Source: Vicugna pacos (lineage: Eukaryota; Chordata; Mammalia; Artiodactyla; Camelidae). From it: a stretch of DNA of 64,000 nucleotides. This document shows positions 22,601 through 33,499 of this stretch, piece by piece. The position numbers and the translations under genes are program-made. The first letter of the stretch is position 1. The number at the start of each line of letters is the position of its first letter. Below the pieces are notes generated by a model. It did no database searches, was not told the origin of the DNA, and saw only the letters and a program-made list of their open reading frames with translations. The DNA is taken from positions 11,760,501 through 11,824,500 of the forward strand of contig NC_133019.1 of assembly GCF_048564905.1 (NCBI RefSeq), read 5' to 3'.

Positions 22601-23067
22601 TGGCACAGCCTGGGAATTACCCCTCAGCCCTGACCCCTGGGAACGGCACCTGGTACCCTTGCCTCCGGCCGTGATGAGATGTCCGGGGGATGCTAGCCTT
22701 ACTGAGACCTTCCTGTGGGTCAGACGCTGTTCCAGGTGCTCACTGACTCTGCCCAGCAACCCCATGAAGAAGGGGCCACTGTTACAGCCATTCTCTGGAT
22801 GAGGAAACGGAGGCAGAGAGGTTAGACAACCCGACCTCTGGCTACCATAGCTCTACAGAAGGGCAGGGAGAGGGCCCAGGGCTGATGCCCAAGGCCACGC
22901 CGCCCCCCACATTTATGCATCACTCTGGCTCCTCCTCTCACCAGTGTCCCCCTCCCTCCTCTCTCCCTCTCAGGAAGGAGTGCCTCGTGAGTTCTTCAGG
23001 GAATGATAATACAGAGAATGGGTTGCCGGGCTCCAAGGCGGAAGAGAAAGCACCAACCAAAGTGTGA
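6886..23067 (+). CDS. SCN4B: SCN4B, sodium channel beta-4 subunit (join of 5 coding exons)
   Basis: CDS is a join of 6886-6946, 16380-16552, 17530-17758, 19255-19384 and 22974-23067: 687 nt, 228 aa plus stop. All introns are GT-AG and phases match across each junction. The protein is a single-pass type I membrane auxiliary subunit of voltage-gated sodium channels. Known family role: it links by disulfide to the alpha subunit and its cytoplasmic tail supports resurgent current. Seen: signal peptide at residues about 1-30 (hydrophobic core GLLGLFLLPV, mature end LEVSVGKA); one V-type Ig domain with Cys53 and Cys131 (DTGKYTCHV) as the core disulfide; free Cys58 in SSCFGF, the residue known to bond the alpha subunit; sequons at N45 (NGT), N71 (NSS) and N113 (NIS); a membrane helix at about 162-183; and a lysine-rich tail ending EEKAPTKV. 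The start has A at -3 and matches the human N-terminus. Compared with human from memory, length is identical and substitutions are scattered. Identity is very secure. Confidence 0.97.
7593..7638. repeat. (GT)n(GC)n microsatellite
   Basis: An uninterrupted alternating purine-pyrimidine run of about 46 bases, GT repeats passing into GC repeats, lies about 650 bases inside SCN4B intron 1. Confidence 0.95.
8446..8477. repeat. Alternating purine-pyrimidine tract
   Basis: GT, GC, AC and AT steps alternate without interruption for about 32 bases in SCN4B intron 1. Confidence 0.9.
10791..11540 (+). mobile_element. L1 3' end (ORF2 C-terminus, 3' UTR, A-rich tail)
   Basis: The segment opens with the typical GTGTGGCCACTATGGAAAGC text. 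A 119-codon open frame from 10923 reads FTIAETWKQPKCPSTEDWIK, as in the C-terminus of L1 ORF2p. The 3' UTR has the TATAGCACAGGAAACTATAT motif of even-toed ungulate L1s, a TA/CA microsatellite (about 11415-11460) and an A-rich end near 11540. It is 5'-truncated, as is usual for L1. Confidence 0.88.
12408..13066 (-). mobile_element. Nested L1 3' ends, reverse orientation
   Basis: Two 3' UTR pieces lie head to tail on the - strand. A T-rich start at 12412-12422 opens an older L1 tail (12408-12650). A second starts at about 12655 (the reversed motif CGTATAGTTGATTTACAATG) and runs to about 13066. The second is the same UTR type as the copy at 10791-11540, in opposite orientation. Confidence 0.8.
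13520..13690 (+). mobile_element. MIR SINE relic
   Basis: Forward MIR text is readable: TGTGTGGCCTTGAGCTGGTTA, CTCCCTGAGCCTGCCTCTTC, and AGGATTATTATGAGGATTAA. A second MIR core follows directly at about 13715-13810 (GGCCCTGGGCAAGTTACCTA). Confidence 0.7.
13845..14012 (-). mobile_element. MER5-type nonautonomous hAT element
   Basis: Read on the - strand, it has the typical order CAGTGGCTTTCAAGCTTGAG, then ATCAGAATCACCTGGAGGG, then GCATTTCTAAGAAGTTCCCAG. It is about 170 bases, close to the family length, and old. Confidence 0.75.
16380..16552 (+). CDS. SCN4B: SCN4B coding exon 2
   Basis: Acceptor CACAG ends at 16379 and donor GTAAGT starts at 16553. The exon encodes the rest of the signal peptide, then the first half of the Ig domain with NGTEILLPC (Cys53), the unpaired Cys58 and sequon NSS. 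The 3' phase is 0. Confidence 0.96.
16553..17529 (+). other. SCN4B: SCN4B intron 2
   Basis: A 977-base intron with no repeat or extra exon that I can name. A pyrimidine-rich stretch precedes the exon 3 acceptor. Confidence 0.85.
17530..17758 (+). CDS. SCN4B: SCN4B coding exon 3
   Basis: The acceptor is CCCCACAG before 17530 and the donor GTATGT starts at 17759. The exon encodes the second half of the Ig domain, including GTVKNEKSDPK, the sequon in MNNIS and the canonical DTGKYTC strand with Cys131, down to VVDK. The 3' phase is 1; the joined codon reads Leu (T|TG). Confidence 0.96.
17759..19254 (+). other. SCN4B: SCN4B intron 3
   Basis: A 1.5-kb intron. A MIR relic lies at about 17875-18050. 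At about 18560-18770 there is an old interspersed repeat whose text (a 'GACTGCCAGGATTTTGGC' type segment) recurs in mammalian genomes. I cannot name that family with confidence. Confidence 0.8.
19255..19384 (+). CDS. SCN4B: SCN4B coding exon 4 (membrane helix and tail peptide)
   Basis: The acceptor AAG ends at 19254 and the donor GTGAGT starts at 19385. The exon encodes the juxtamembrane EEVDNTVTL, the transmembrane helix with AVVGGVIGLLI, and the start of the cytoplasmic tail (KKFVAFIIKK, then TQEKK). This tail stretch corresponds to the known open-channel blocking peptide of beta-4. It differs from the human sequence I recall at several positions. The 3' phase is 2. Confidence 0.95.
20680..20820 (-). 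mobile_element. MIR SINE relic
   Basis: The reversed MIR core is well kept: GAGGCTCAGAGTGGTTAAGT, GGCCACACAGCTAATAAGT, and GAGCTGGGATTTGAACCC. Confidence 0.75.
21590..21885 (+). mobile_element. L2 LINE 3' end
   Basis: The typical L2 order is readable: CTACCTGGAATGTCTCCTCC, then TTCCAGCTCCTCTTCTTGGC, GTCCCTGACCCC, GAGAGCAGGTGCC and CAGTGCCTGGTAGCCAGTAG. Confidence 0.75.
22690..22835 (-). mobile_element. MIR SINE relic
   Basis: The reversed MIR text is present: GGGTCAGACGCTGTTCCAGG, then GATGAGGAAACGGAGGCAGA. Confidence 0.7.
22974..23067 (+). CDS. SCN4B: SCN4B coding exon 5 and stop
   Basis: The acceptor CTCTCAG ends at 22973. The exon encodes KKECLVSSSGNDNTENGLPG and then SKAEEKAPTKV, with TGA at 23065-23067. 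The sequence is close to human, which ends EEKPPSKV as I recall it. Confidence 0.96.
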
Positions 23068-25044
23068 GCCCTGCTTGGGGCCAAGCAGCCTCGGGGAGCC
23101 GCACTTTCCGGTGATGAAACTGATGCTTGAGCCGTGTCCGTGAACCCACGTGCCTGAGACATCTGCTGCTTGGCTCAAACTGTAGTCTTCCCCGGCGGCG
23201 GGAGAAGCTAGGGTCCTTGCCCAGACTGCCCCAGCCCCTGCCCCGCCAGGGCTCCCCAGGGACAAGGGCTGGCCAGGGGAGGGGGGCCTGTGGAAGGTTT
23301 AGGAGAGGAAAAGAGGCACTGGGGAAGTGTGCAGGGCTGGTCTCCTGACATCCAGGTGGATGGTCTTCTTCAGTGTCCCCACCTTGTTTAAGGAATGCCT
23401 TGCTTTTCCTCCCGACGTCTCTTTGAGAGAGACTTGGGGGGTGGGCAAGGGATGCCCCAGTAGCTGAACCCTGTGTGGGGAGAGGCCAGAGGTCTCTGTG
23501 CAGAATCTGGGGGTGGGAAGCTTTGATAGATACTTGGTCTCTCACATCCCTCTAATGAGGAACTTCCCTTTCCCTGCACCCCTGGGTACCTGTCTGCCTT
23601 GGTACCCCCCCAACCTGCTGCTCCTCTGAACTCTCCAAGCTAGGGCTGCTGCCTTGGTCTTGGTGGGGGGGGGTCCCAGCCCACCTGGTTTGTTCCTCTG
23701 ATCCCTGGATTCTGGAGGCACTCATGAAGGGGCCCGTCAGGCCTTCCTGGAACACTGGAATGCCACCTACACCTTTCCTAGCATTTCTCCTGGGAGGATC
23801 AGGGCTGCAGAGGTGGGCCTCTTGGCCACAGAATGCCCACCCCAGGCCTGCCAACCCCAGCGGCTCCTTAGCATGGCAGGACCACCGCCGCTCCTGGGAA
23901 CTCGGGCCGGCTCTGCCCTGCTCCTCTCCCCAGAAGCAGCAGGTGGCACCATCTTGCTTGAGGAGTTGCTCCTCAACCCTCCCCTCCCGCTGGCTGCTCC
24001 TCCTGGGCCCCTCCAGCTTCTGCCGGCCCAGGGTTGTTTATCTCCTGCCCTGGGTCAAGGCTCGCCGTCACCTCAGGGGTTCTCTTGCTTTGGATGGGAG
24101 GGCCTTTGGGATTTCTGGCTGCTTCCTGCTCAGCTGTGCCCCCTCCCACCCTGGGGTTGGGGAGGAGCAGGAGAGACTGCCCACGGTTTTCCATTGTTTT
24201 TCCAAGCGGTGGTTTGCACACCCCTTGTGTGTGGGGCTAGACTGTGCCTTACCTCCCGAGTCCTAGCTTCTACCGTCCCTCCTCCCTTTAGCCCAGATGG
24301 AACAGCCAACTCGGGGGTGGGGGCGGCACTGAGGAGGGTCCCCCCCCCCAGGGCCATGCAGGGGACCAGGGAGCTGAGTTATGTCACTCACAGCCCCTTG
24401 GTCAGTGACTGAGTCTTAGGGACGTCTGCCAAATGCTCCTGTGTGGTCCCTGACGGCATGTGGTGGTGTCCCTGTGGGTTGAAAATGATGTGGGGGATGG
24501 TGGGGAGCAGTGATAGTGGAGGTCTCCACCATCTGCTCACTCCCTTGCTCTCTTGCTGGCTTTCTGACACTGTTGTCCTCTGGGCCCCTGAGAGGGAAGA
24601 GAGGGGAGTAGCTTCTTTTTCCAAAATGTATGGGGACTTTCTGGGGACTTTCCCTGGCAAGAAGCAGCAGCGAGCTTCCCCAGCGGTGCAGGCTGGGGGA
24701 GGCTGAGAACAGCAGGACCTGCAGGGCAGCCATGGTTGTGGCCTGTGGCCCTCGCCCAACCTGATGCACTCACAGGGTCCCACTCTGATCTGTCTCTGTC
24801 TTTGGTGTCCTCCTTCACTCATCCTGGGCTCAGGTTTAGGTTTTCCTGGCTTTGGGAGCAGACAGACCAGAGCCACAGTCATGCAGGAAACTTCTTACAG
24901 CTGCCTTCATGCAAACCTGCTTTCTTCTCCTTTCCCAGCTTTAGCATTTGGACAGGCAAAGTGTCTTGGTCTCCTCTTATTCCCTTGAGAGGAAGCCAAG
25001 GTGTACAGAGTAAGGGAGAGGAAGAGCATCATCCTCTCCACTCC

Positions 25045-25160
25045 TGGGTCTACTGGTGACTGATAGGTGGGTCATACATCTCCCCTGGGCTCAGCTTTCC
25101 CCATCTATAAAATGGGCATAATAATACTTACCTACCTCACAGGACTGTTGTGAGGCTTGG
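25045..25160 (+). mobile_element. MIR relic in the SCN4B 3' UTR
   Basis: Forward MIR text is present: CTATAAAATGGGCATAATAA, TACTTACCTACCTCACAGGA, and TTGTGAGGCTTGG. Confidence 0.65.
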
Positions 25161-25280
25161 CAAGTTTTGGTTTAAAAAATTGTTTTGGCTTGGAAAGGGA
25201 TCTAGGAGTCCAGGTATTATCATAATTGGGGAGATTATTTCAAGTCTGTCCTGTGTTCATCAGAGTCCCATCCCCATAAT

Positions 25281-25328
25281 GCACATACATACGCAAACAC
25301 ACACGCACACACATTCTCTCTCTCTCTT
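25281..25328. repeat. (CA)n(TC)n microsatellite in the SCN4B 3' UTR
   Basis: An imperfect CA/GCA run passes directly into a TC run within the SCN4B 3' UTR. Confidence 0.9.
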
Positions 25329-28300
25329 CTCTGTCTTTGTGTCTCTCTTCTCACCCTTCCCCCTTGGAATTATTTGAGTTTCTGTAATGTTGGAAACCCT
25401 GGCTCTGAGGCTTTACAGCTTCTTGTCCATGGCTTTTGTGTGGTGGTTTTCCACAGAGGTAACTGGGCGTTTAGTGGGGACACTTTTGGTTGCCCCAATG
25501 TCTGAGGGCTCTGCTGGCATTTAGTAAGTGGGGGCCGAGAATGCTAAACTTAGTCCCGACAATGAAAAGCGTCCTGCCCAGGATTAGACCCACGGAGAAA
25601 CTGGCATGGACTTGCAGTAGAAGATGTGTAGGCAAAGCCATCTTTCCAAGCAGACCCTCAGTGCATGCAAGTCTCGGGGTGATCTCCGGGGGCTGGTGAG
25701 GCTGTTTTCATGGCTTGTGGGCTAGAGAGAGCCATTTACAGAGTTGAACTTAGGAGCCCTGGTCACATGCAGCTGCACTGACTGTAAAGTCAGGAGACTG
25801 CAGACAAAGTCATTCCCAGCTCCCCGTCCTTGATCCCCAAGGTGCTCGAGAGGTCTGGGAGAGGGATGGGTGGAGCTCAGACTTTTCACATCTGGCTGGC
25901 TGCCCAGAGCTGGAGGCAGAGGGAGGGGTGTGAGAGGGAGCTGCGGGGATGGTGGCAGCCGAGGGTGTGCGTGGAGTGCGTGTGAGGAAATGTGTGACTC
26001 TGGGGTGGGTGAGCTGCACATGGAAGTGGGGCTGTGTGCACGTGTGTGGAAAGGCTGAGCATGCCCGAGATGGGGGAGATTCTGCACATTTCAGGAGCCA
26101 TCTTTCCTGACCTGAGCTACGCCTGTTGTGGCATCTGGAGGCTGAGACAGGATAAGAGACAGAGGGGGAGAGCAGCCGTGCTCCTGGGCTCCATAATGCC
26201 ATGACTCCATCTCATTGTCACAGACAGCTGGTGTCGGAGTGCTGGGGGGACGGAGGGCCAGCAGGCGGACTTCTCTCGGGAAATCCTGCAGCTTGCTTCA
26301 CTTCACTTTGTCCCAGGTTGGAGTCCCTACCCTCCCACCTCCCACCTGATATGCAGTGCTTTTGACTATCCTATGCATGGTTTCTTCCTTCGGCTTGGAT
26401 GACAACAATACTCACAGTCAATTTCCTGTATAACTATAGATCCAAACAACGCAGCACAAACAGGCCTCGGGGAGGCCTCAGATCTGCAGGTGCCTCTGGG
26501 AGGCGCAGGTGTGCACACACCCAGCACTGACTTGTGTTCAAGCACAGAATGAATGTGATCACACTGTCTTGCCTTGACAACATGTTTTGCATTGTAGAAT
26601 TTTATTCAGCTTGGCCTTGGATGAAATAAAAATTATGTTTAATAGAAATGGTTTGGGGTTTCTATTTTTAGCTAATTGGGAGTTGGGTTCCAGTTCTTTT
26701 ACTTGCCAGCTGAGCCTCAGTCTCCTTGAGACATTCCCTGCCTAGGTGAGATAACATGTAAAAAGTCTAAGAAAGTCTGGCACATTCACAGGCATTCAGG
26801 TCGTATTAATGCTGATAGCTTCTCTGGAGAAGTTGCAAAGATGGCCCTCTAATACTAATAGAAGTTGCCGGGGCCCTTCCTGTTGTGATGACCTTGGCAG
26901 TGATTCTGGTACCACTAAATGTCATCACATCCCCTTCCCCGGACCCTTCCACCCCAGGTTAACGTTTATATCCAGGTGAAATGTACAAGGTCAACCTTCA
27001 GGAGGAAAAGCACAGAACAACTTACTGACTGGTGTGAGTGGGCGCACTGGGCCCTGCCTGGCTGGTCCCTCCAGCTTGCTGTTCCAGGGAACAAGCTGTC
27101 TGGGGGACAAGCTGGCATGGAGGAGGGAGAAGCTTAGGCGTCTATCCCAAGAATGACTCTACCCATGGGCATTTCATATGGTCCATCTTAAATGATATGA
27201 ACATAGATTAACCAGGCGCTCATGCCTTCTTGCCAACTGCTGGGCATAAGACCAGTTGGGGAAGGAATCATATATAAGTATGTGTGTGTTTGTGTCTGTC
27301 AGATTCCTGGATTTTATCCTACCATACTTTCTCATGCCATAGCCCTCTCTCCAATGAATTCACCTCAGACTGCCTTTCAAAGGGTTTCAAACCCTAGGTC
27401 CTCAAAGGATCTCATTAAAAGACTCTTCCTCAATCAAGGACACCAGCAAGGCAGAGGTCTGAGACCTCTGAGTTTCAGCAGATGTTCCTGACAGCACTGT
27501 TTTCTCAGCCCTCAGCTCAAGTACCTGCTCTGTGCCCCCACCCCGAATGGACTCATCACCTGGATTCCCGCGCCAACACGCACCTGTCTTCAGGTACTGC
27601 TTGTTGCTTGGGACCTCCTGCCGCTGTCCCGCCAGCTTTAGACCTGTCAGATATTGAAATTTTGTCTGAGTTTATAGCATTCTTGGAATGTCATGCTTTG
27701 AGCTTGCAGTTCCCCATGTAAGTCTCAGTCCCAAGGCCTGGATTGGTCCCCATCATTGCTGTGTTTCATCCCTACTTCCTTTCCCCACTCACCAGCCATC
27801 ATACCTGTTAGATAAACAAATATGTCAGAACCAGATTAGGAACTGGGACTGTCCTGGGCAAACCTGTTAATCCCAGGCTGACCCAACCAGGACTAACCAG
27901 GACTAAAATACACATAAATGAAGGGTCCTTAATTTGAGCTGCTGGAAGGCACCCAAATGGACTCTTCTGAACTAGGTGATCTTTTAGATACTGGTGTCAC
28001 TAAAAATGCTATATGTAGACTATACTCCTAGAGAGCCTACAGTTTCCTGTGACTGAAATAGAAAAGTTATTTTAACGCGATGCAAGTTTGCTTCTCACTT
28101 GTGGGTCTTATGTGCAGGCCACTCTTCACATCTTGCTCAGAGGCGCTGCATCTTACTTTGTGGCTCTGTGCTCCTCTGGGTCCTTGAAGCCCTTCCCATG
28201 CAGCTGGTGGATGGGGATGGTGAGAATGAAGATGGTGAGTTGGACGTTTGATGAGCCAGGACTGGAAGAGGACCACGTCATTCTGCGCACATGCTCCCCT

Positions 28301-28489
28301 CCGAGGGAGGCTGGGAAACGTAGTTGCTGGGTTCCCAGGAGAAAGTGAAATATGTTTTGGCAAACGCAGAGCATCCTATGAGATGACGAGTGTTCAGACA
28401 GCTGCAAGAGGCTCAGCTGCGGCTGAAGCCACAGTGGTGTGGTGGGGAATGGAGACAGGGAGGGAGGGCAGCAGGCAGGGTAGGCAGGA

Positions 28490-28800
28490 CCCAGATCAGG
28501 CAGGGCCAGAAGGTTCACATTTTATTTTGTGGACAATGGGGAGCCATTAGAAGATTTTAGCAGGAGAGAGACAGGACTGAGTTGGAGAAGGCGAGACAGG
28601 AGACAGTGAGCATGGTGGGGCTGATGTGGTTGCCCAGGCAAGAGATGAAGGTAGAAGGGATGATGAGCAGTGTGAGGGTGGAGATAACTGAAGGAGTAGA
28701 ATACACAGAGCTCGATGTTTAAGGGGCTGGGAGAAGAAGGTGCCAAGATGTCTTCTAAGTTCCTCCTGGAGATAAGTGGGTTCTTAGAGGTGAGCTTGCC
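28490..28800. repeat. Old interspersed repeat, family not named
   Basis: The text resembles a medium-old mammalian repeat whose phrases (TTTTGTGGACAATGGGGAGC, AAGTTCCTCCTGGAG) also occur, diverged, at about 18560-18770 and 53110-53300 in this window. I could not assign the family, orientation or exact ends. Confidence 0.45.
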
Positions 28801-30092
28801 TTGAAAAGGAACTGAGGGGAACAGAGGGTATTGAGGGTGAGGAGGAGATGGTAAGTCCACTTATGAAAGTATTGAGTCTGCCCCTAGGTTACCAGAATAC
28901 TAGCCAGTTGTAAATAAGGGTCTAGAACCTAGGAGACAGTGATCTGTTCAGACCATGGGGAAAGGAATCCTGGGCTCTGACACTCAGGGGCTGGTTGGAG
29001 GAACAGCAGCCCTTGAAGGGTGCCATGAGGGAGAGCCCAAGGGCAAGGCCAAGTCCTGTCATTGAGGTCAAGGTAGCAAGAAGTATTAAGAACAGGGTGG
29101 CCATTGCCATGTTGAGGATCAGTTGTTACAGAGTTTATTGGTGACCTCAGTGATCCCAGCACAGTGGAGTGGGATGGCCAGGAGGGAGAGGTAGCAGGAG
29201 CTGGATTCCAGGGTGTGGAAGAGTCAGCACCAGCACATGAGGTTACAATTTCAAGCAACTTGGCTTTGAAGGGTGGAAAAGGCATTGGCCCTGGTAGGAA
29301 GAAGGATGGATGGTTTTCTTCTTAAGATGGACGAAATAATAGCTGGGTTAAATGCAGGTGGGGAGGAGATAGTGGGGAGGGAAAGGCTGACAGGTAAGAG
29401 TCCTTTGAGTAGACCTGAGGGGATGGACCCCAGAGGCCAGGTGGGAAGACTGGTTTGAGAAAGGGGGTCAACCCTCTGCCACTGAGACAGGGAAAGGAGA
29501 TCAAGTGGGAATAAATGTTGGTAAGTTTGCAGAGGATGTGGAGCAAGAGATTGGGGATTGGGCTGGGAATTGAAGGTGGAACTCTAACTCTCTATACCTT
29601 GAGTGTTGTTGGAATTTTTATAACTATGTAGTACACTCATAATAAACACACAGAACTTTGAGTCAAGTTGTGCTTGCTTCTAAGGCCCGGACGGATTCTT
29701 TTTCCTTCACTACAATGTCACCCACATCTCTCCTTTCACCTGCCTGTTTTGCCCTTCTCTTTCGCACTGTTTTTTGAGCACAGGGCTTCTTCTGACCCGC
29801 TTGCTTTGTATTTGCTGTTCCCTCTAGCTGGGACCGCCCCCTGGAATGCGGACCGCCTATGCAGCCTCCAGCTTAATTTCAGACATCAGTTTCCCGTGGT
29901 ATTTGCGCACACCTGTGCTACAGTGTTTCCCACTTCATCCTAAAATCTCCCCTGAGCGTCCCTATCACGCTCATGGGCCGGGCTGTGTCCTCTCCACTTT
30001 CTCCCTGTGCCTCTCCAAGTTCCTGGCCCAAGTTTGCACGCAGGGCTCCATCGTGGTCCCTGTAACGGCTTGCTTTTAGGTGGGGACTTTCT

Positions 30093-30650
30093 TGTGGAGA
30101 TGAGGTGAGAAGCCCCATAAAAAAAGACCAGCAGGACCCCCAGGCACGGCCAGCACCATCCAGTTCCCTGGCCCAGTGGCTTTATCTCACTTTATGCCTC
30201 TAAAACGGCTTACTTCTAGGAAAGTGGAACTTACCCTTAAAATTCTATTGATTCCCTGAGCTAACTCCTGATTGGTCCATTTGCAGAGCTTCATTTGCAT
30301 GCAGCTCACTCCTGATTGGTTATTTCTCTCACTCCTGATTGGTCCACTTCCCTCACTCCTGATTGGTCCATTTCTTTCACTCCTGATCAGTCCATTTCTA
30401 CAAAGCTTGTTCCTGATTAGTCACCTTTGTAATACCTTATTTGCATACAGTGTTACAAAATGTTGCAAAGTCTAGACTGGTAGCCTATAAAAGCCTATGT
30501 AAACCTACAGACAGGGTTCAGAGCTTGGAATGTTAACTTCTTTGGGCCTGCTGGTGTAATAAACCCGAGTTCTCCAACTCTGCGGGTGCTGTTTGGTCTC
30601 TCACCCAGATCCAAGTTGCTGTCACACTGAGCTGTAACACTGAGCTGTCA
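30093..30650 (+). mobile_element. Solo LTR of a class I (ERV1, gammaretrovirus-like) element
   Basis: The U3 part holds about six imperfect copies of a CTCCTGATTGGTCCA unit (30264-30420). These give repeated inverted CCAAT boxes, with two ATTTGCAT octamers (30293-30300, 30439-30446). TATAAAAG lies at 30486-30493 and AATAAA at 30558-30563, spaced as in an LTR promoter-R-U5 layout, and the right end is near a CTGTAACA. No internal retroviral region flanks it, so it looks like a solitary LTR fossil. The left and right edges are approximate, and the subfamily is not named. Confidence 0.75.
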
Positions 30651-30999
30651 CATGCTTTTCTGCAACAGAGGTAGCTCTGGACCAGGAGCTGGAAGTGTCA
30701 AGCCTGTGCTCTGGCGTCAGGCTTACTTTCCTGGGATTCAGCTCCCTTCCATCCTTGTGGAAAGGGAGCAGATCTTCTCGCCCACCAACCTTCTCACTGC
30801 ACCCTCCCTCTTCCAGAGATGATGAGAGTCAGCTGTGAGCGTCTCCGTGCTGGTCATCTTACAACTTTCTGGCTCCCGCTTGATCTTGCCGGTGGAACCA
30901 CTTAACACACTGAGTGTCGAGTGCAAAGGTTGGCTCATCTCTACATAAATCCAGATGGAAAAAAGCCCAAGCCATTTCAGGTTAGCTGCTGAATGTCAC

Positions 31000-33290
31000 C
31001 CTAAAACATTCTATGTATATGTCCGTATGTCTTAGGTATATAATATGTGTTGTATAGTTTTCATTATCATTCTATTTTAAGTAAATTTTTCTTTATAATT
31101 TCTGCTTTGACCTGTGAATTATATAGAAGTGCTGTTATCACATATGGATGTTATACTTAAAAATTTTTGTTTGCTGTTGTCTCATAACTTAATAGCATTG
31201 CAATAGGAGAACTTAATCTTAGACCTGGTTTCTTAGAAAACTTTAGTTGTCCATGCTAAACTTAACCTTAACTCTATATTGTGGGGTTCAATCCCAGGGA
31301 AACAGGAGTTAGGGGGAAAGGGCCATGAGGCAGGGAAAGAGAGAAAGCAAGCACAAGGTGACGTGTTACTAAGCTGACCACAGCGCCACAAGAAACACGC
31401 AGTTGGTTGCTGAATCACGGGGACTGTCTCTGGGGAACCAGGGCTTCTCTGAATAGTTTCATCCTGGGGAAGAAGGTAGAATAATTTATTTGCTGACTCC
31501 TTTGTCTCCTGTTTTCCATTATTCAGCATTTGTCCCATAGACAATGATTTCTATGTTTTGTTACTCAGCCTTTCCAGGCAGCCCTGGGGGAGCAGAGCCC
31601 TGTGGGTACAGTCTTCTGGCTCTGGGTGCTGGTGGGTACGATGAAGACCACCCAAGCCAAAGCCCAGCCCTGGCACCAATGTGGTGTTAGGAGAAGAGAT
31701 GGCAGCAGTTGCCAGGGTTTTAGAACCAGGGAAATGAAAGGGGCCAGAGCTAGGCCCACCCAGGGCAGGAAGCCAGGTTACCGCCTACATCCTAGAGGTG
31801 AGAGCATGGGGAATGCAGGCAAGACTGATGGGAACACAAAACTAGGTGTGGTGGGTGCTCATATGCTTTTGAAATGGGTTGAGACTTACTCTGTGGACTA
31901 GTATGGAGTTAATTTTTTTTTTAAGCAAATGTGTTTGAGAAGGATGCTCATTTTCTGAGCATTGAGTGCAAGGTTCTACACACATCTATTAACCAAGCAG
32001 ACTAATTATATTGTTTAATTGTCTATACTTTACTAATATTTTACCTGTTTGACCTAACAATAATTGAGAGAAGTGCGCTGAAAGTTTGCTCTGTGATGGT
32101 GGATTTATCAATATCTCCTTACAGTTCTATCTGTTTTTAAGGCTATTTTTATATTGTGCTTATATAAGTTAAAAAAGAACCATTTACTGAGAAAAATTTC
32201 AGATATACAGAAAACTAGAAAGAATAATACATATCTATCACCTAGATTTTGCACTTGTTGATATTTTGCCATATTTATTTCAACTGTTTTTTTTTCTTCC
32301 CTGAGTTAACAACTTTTTGTCATTTTACCCCACATACTTCTATATGCATCTCTAAAAATTAAGGATATTTTCCTTAAGTATGATACCATAATGGAATTAA
32401 CAATTCCTTGTTATCATTCAATACCCAGATCATATTCATCCTTCCCCAACTACCCCTTCACTCAAATGCCTTTTGCTGCTAATTGGTTCAAGTCAGGATC
32501 CAATCAAGGTCCACATCCTGTGTTTTGGTGGTTATGTCATTCATGACATTGACTTATTGAAGAGATTGGCTCATCTGTGTAGTAGAATGTCCCACCTTCT
32601 GGATTTGTGATTAGCTTCCAAGTGGTGTCATTTAACTTATTCCTCTAATTTTTATATTTCCTATAAGCTGGAAATAAGATGGAAAGGTTTGGGTTAAGCA
32701 TGTTTGATAAGTTGCCTTTAGGTGACACAGCATGAGGTGTACTGCATGTCCACATTGGGAGGCACATGGTATCTGATTATCCACTGTCAGTGGGTGGGTG
32801 ATGCCAGCTTAATCCCTTGATTTTAAAGTTAGGTTTTCCTCTTGTGATTAGCAAGGAATCTATGGAGGTGATACTTGGGCATTCTGCAGGTATCTTGTTC
32901 TCCATAAACCTTTCACTTAATGGTTTTCGCATCCATTGATGATCCTTGCTTAAATCAATTATCTCATTAGAAGTTGCTAAAAGTGATTTTCTATCATTCA
33001 TCTGTATCGATTAGCTATATTTTTCTGTAGAGAAGAGCTTTCCCTCACCATCTCAAGTTATCTGGTTATACCTGGAAGTAGATTTCTACAGCAAAGCAGA
33101 ATACTACTTAGTTTTTTTCTCTTTAAGTATCATTTCAGAATAAAGACTTGATGTGATAGCAACTCCAGTAGTGGTGAAGGGGTTGCTTTTTTTCTTCTCT
33201 TTGTTTACAAGTTTTAACTTAACTGTATCTTCCTGGTAAATTGAAGCTTTTATGATTATGTAGTGACTCCGTTTATCCTAAATCCCTGTT
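31000..33290 (-). mobile_element. Ancient L1M-type fragments
   Basis: AT-rich sequence contains several phrases typical of reversed old mammalian L1. Examples are TCTGCTTTGACCTGTGAATT near 31100, GAGAGAAGTGCGCTGAAAG near 32065, and the CACATTGGGAGGCACATG block near 32750. The sequence is highly diverged and broken. The boundaries and orientation of individual pieces are uncertain. Confidence 0.6.
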
Positions 33291-33292
33291 TT

Positions 33293-33430
33293 ATTTTGTT
33301 TTATTTTTTACATTTTTTATTGAGTAGTAGTCATTTTACAATGTTGTGTCAAATTCTAGTGTAGAGCACAATTTTTCAGTTATACATGAACATATATATA
33401 TATATATATATAATATATATATATTCATTG
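33293..33430 (-). mobile_element. Short L1 3' tail, reverse orientation, with AT repeat
   Basis: The text ATTTTTTATTGAGTAGTAG, then TTTACAATGTTGTGTCAAA and CAGTTATACATGAACATAT, is the reversed end of an ungulate-type L1 3' UTR. A (TA)n run at 33402-33425 follows. It appears inserted within older L1 DNA. Confidence 0.65.
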
Positions 33431-33499
33431 TCCTAAATTGCTATTTTAAAAAATATATTTTACAGCATCCTCAGCTTAGATTTGGTGAAGTGTTTACTT

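Larger units (their letters stand above)
19385..22973 (+). other. SCN4B: SCN4B intron 4
   Basis: A 3.6-kb intron. It contains a 15-T run near 19766, MIR relics on the - strand (20680-20820, 22690-22835) and an L2 3' end (21590-21885). 20870-21560 looks like old repeat DNA of unnamed family. No exon was recognised. Confidence 0.8.
23068..26650 (+). other. SCN4B: SCN4B 3' UTR with poly(A) signal
   Basis: No coding exon follows the stop. The next convincing poly(A) signal in the right sense is AATAAA at 26625-26630, followed by T-rich sequence. This gives a 3' UTR of about 3.6 kb, the size I recall for human SCN4B. It contains a (CA)n(TC)n tract near 25285-25328, a C run at 24340-24349 and a MIR relic near 25045-25160. 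The exact cleavage point is inferred. Confidence 0.75.
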
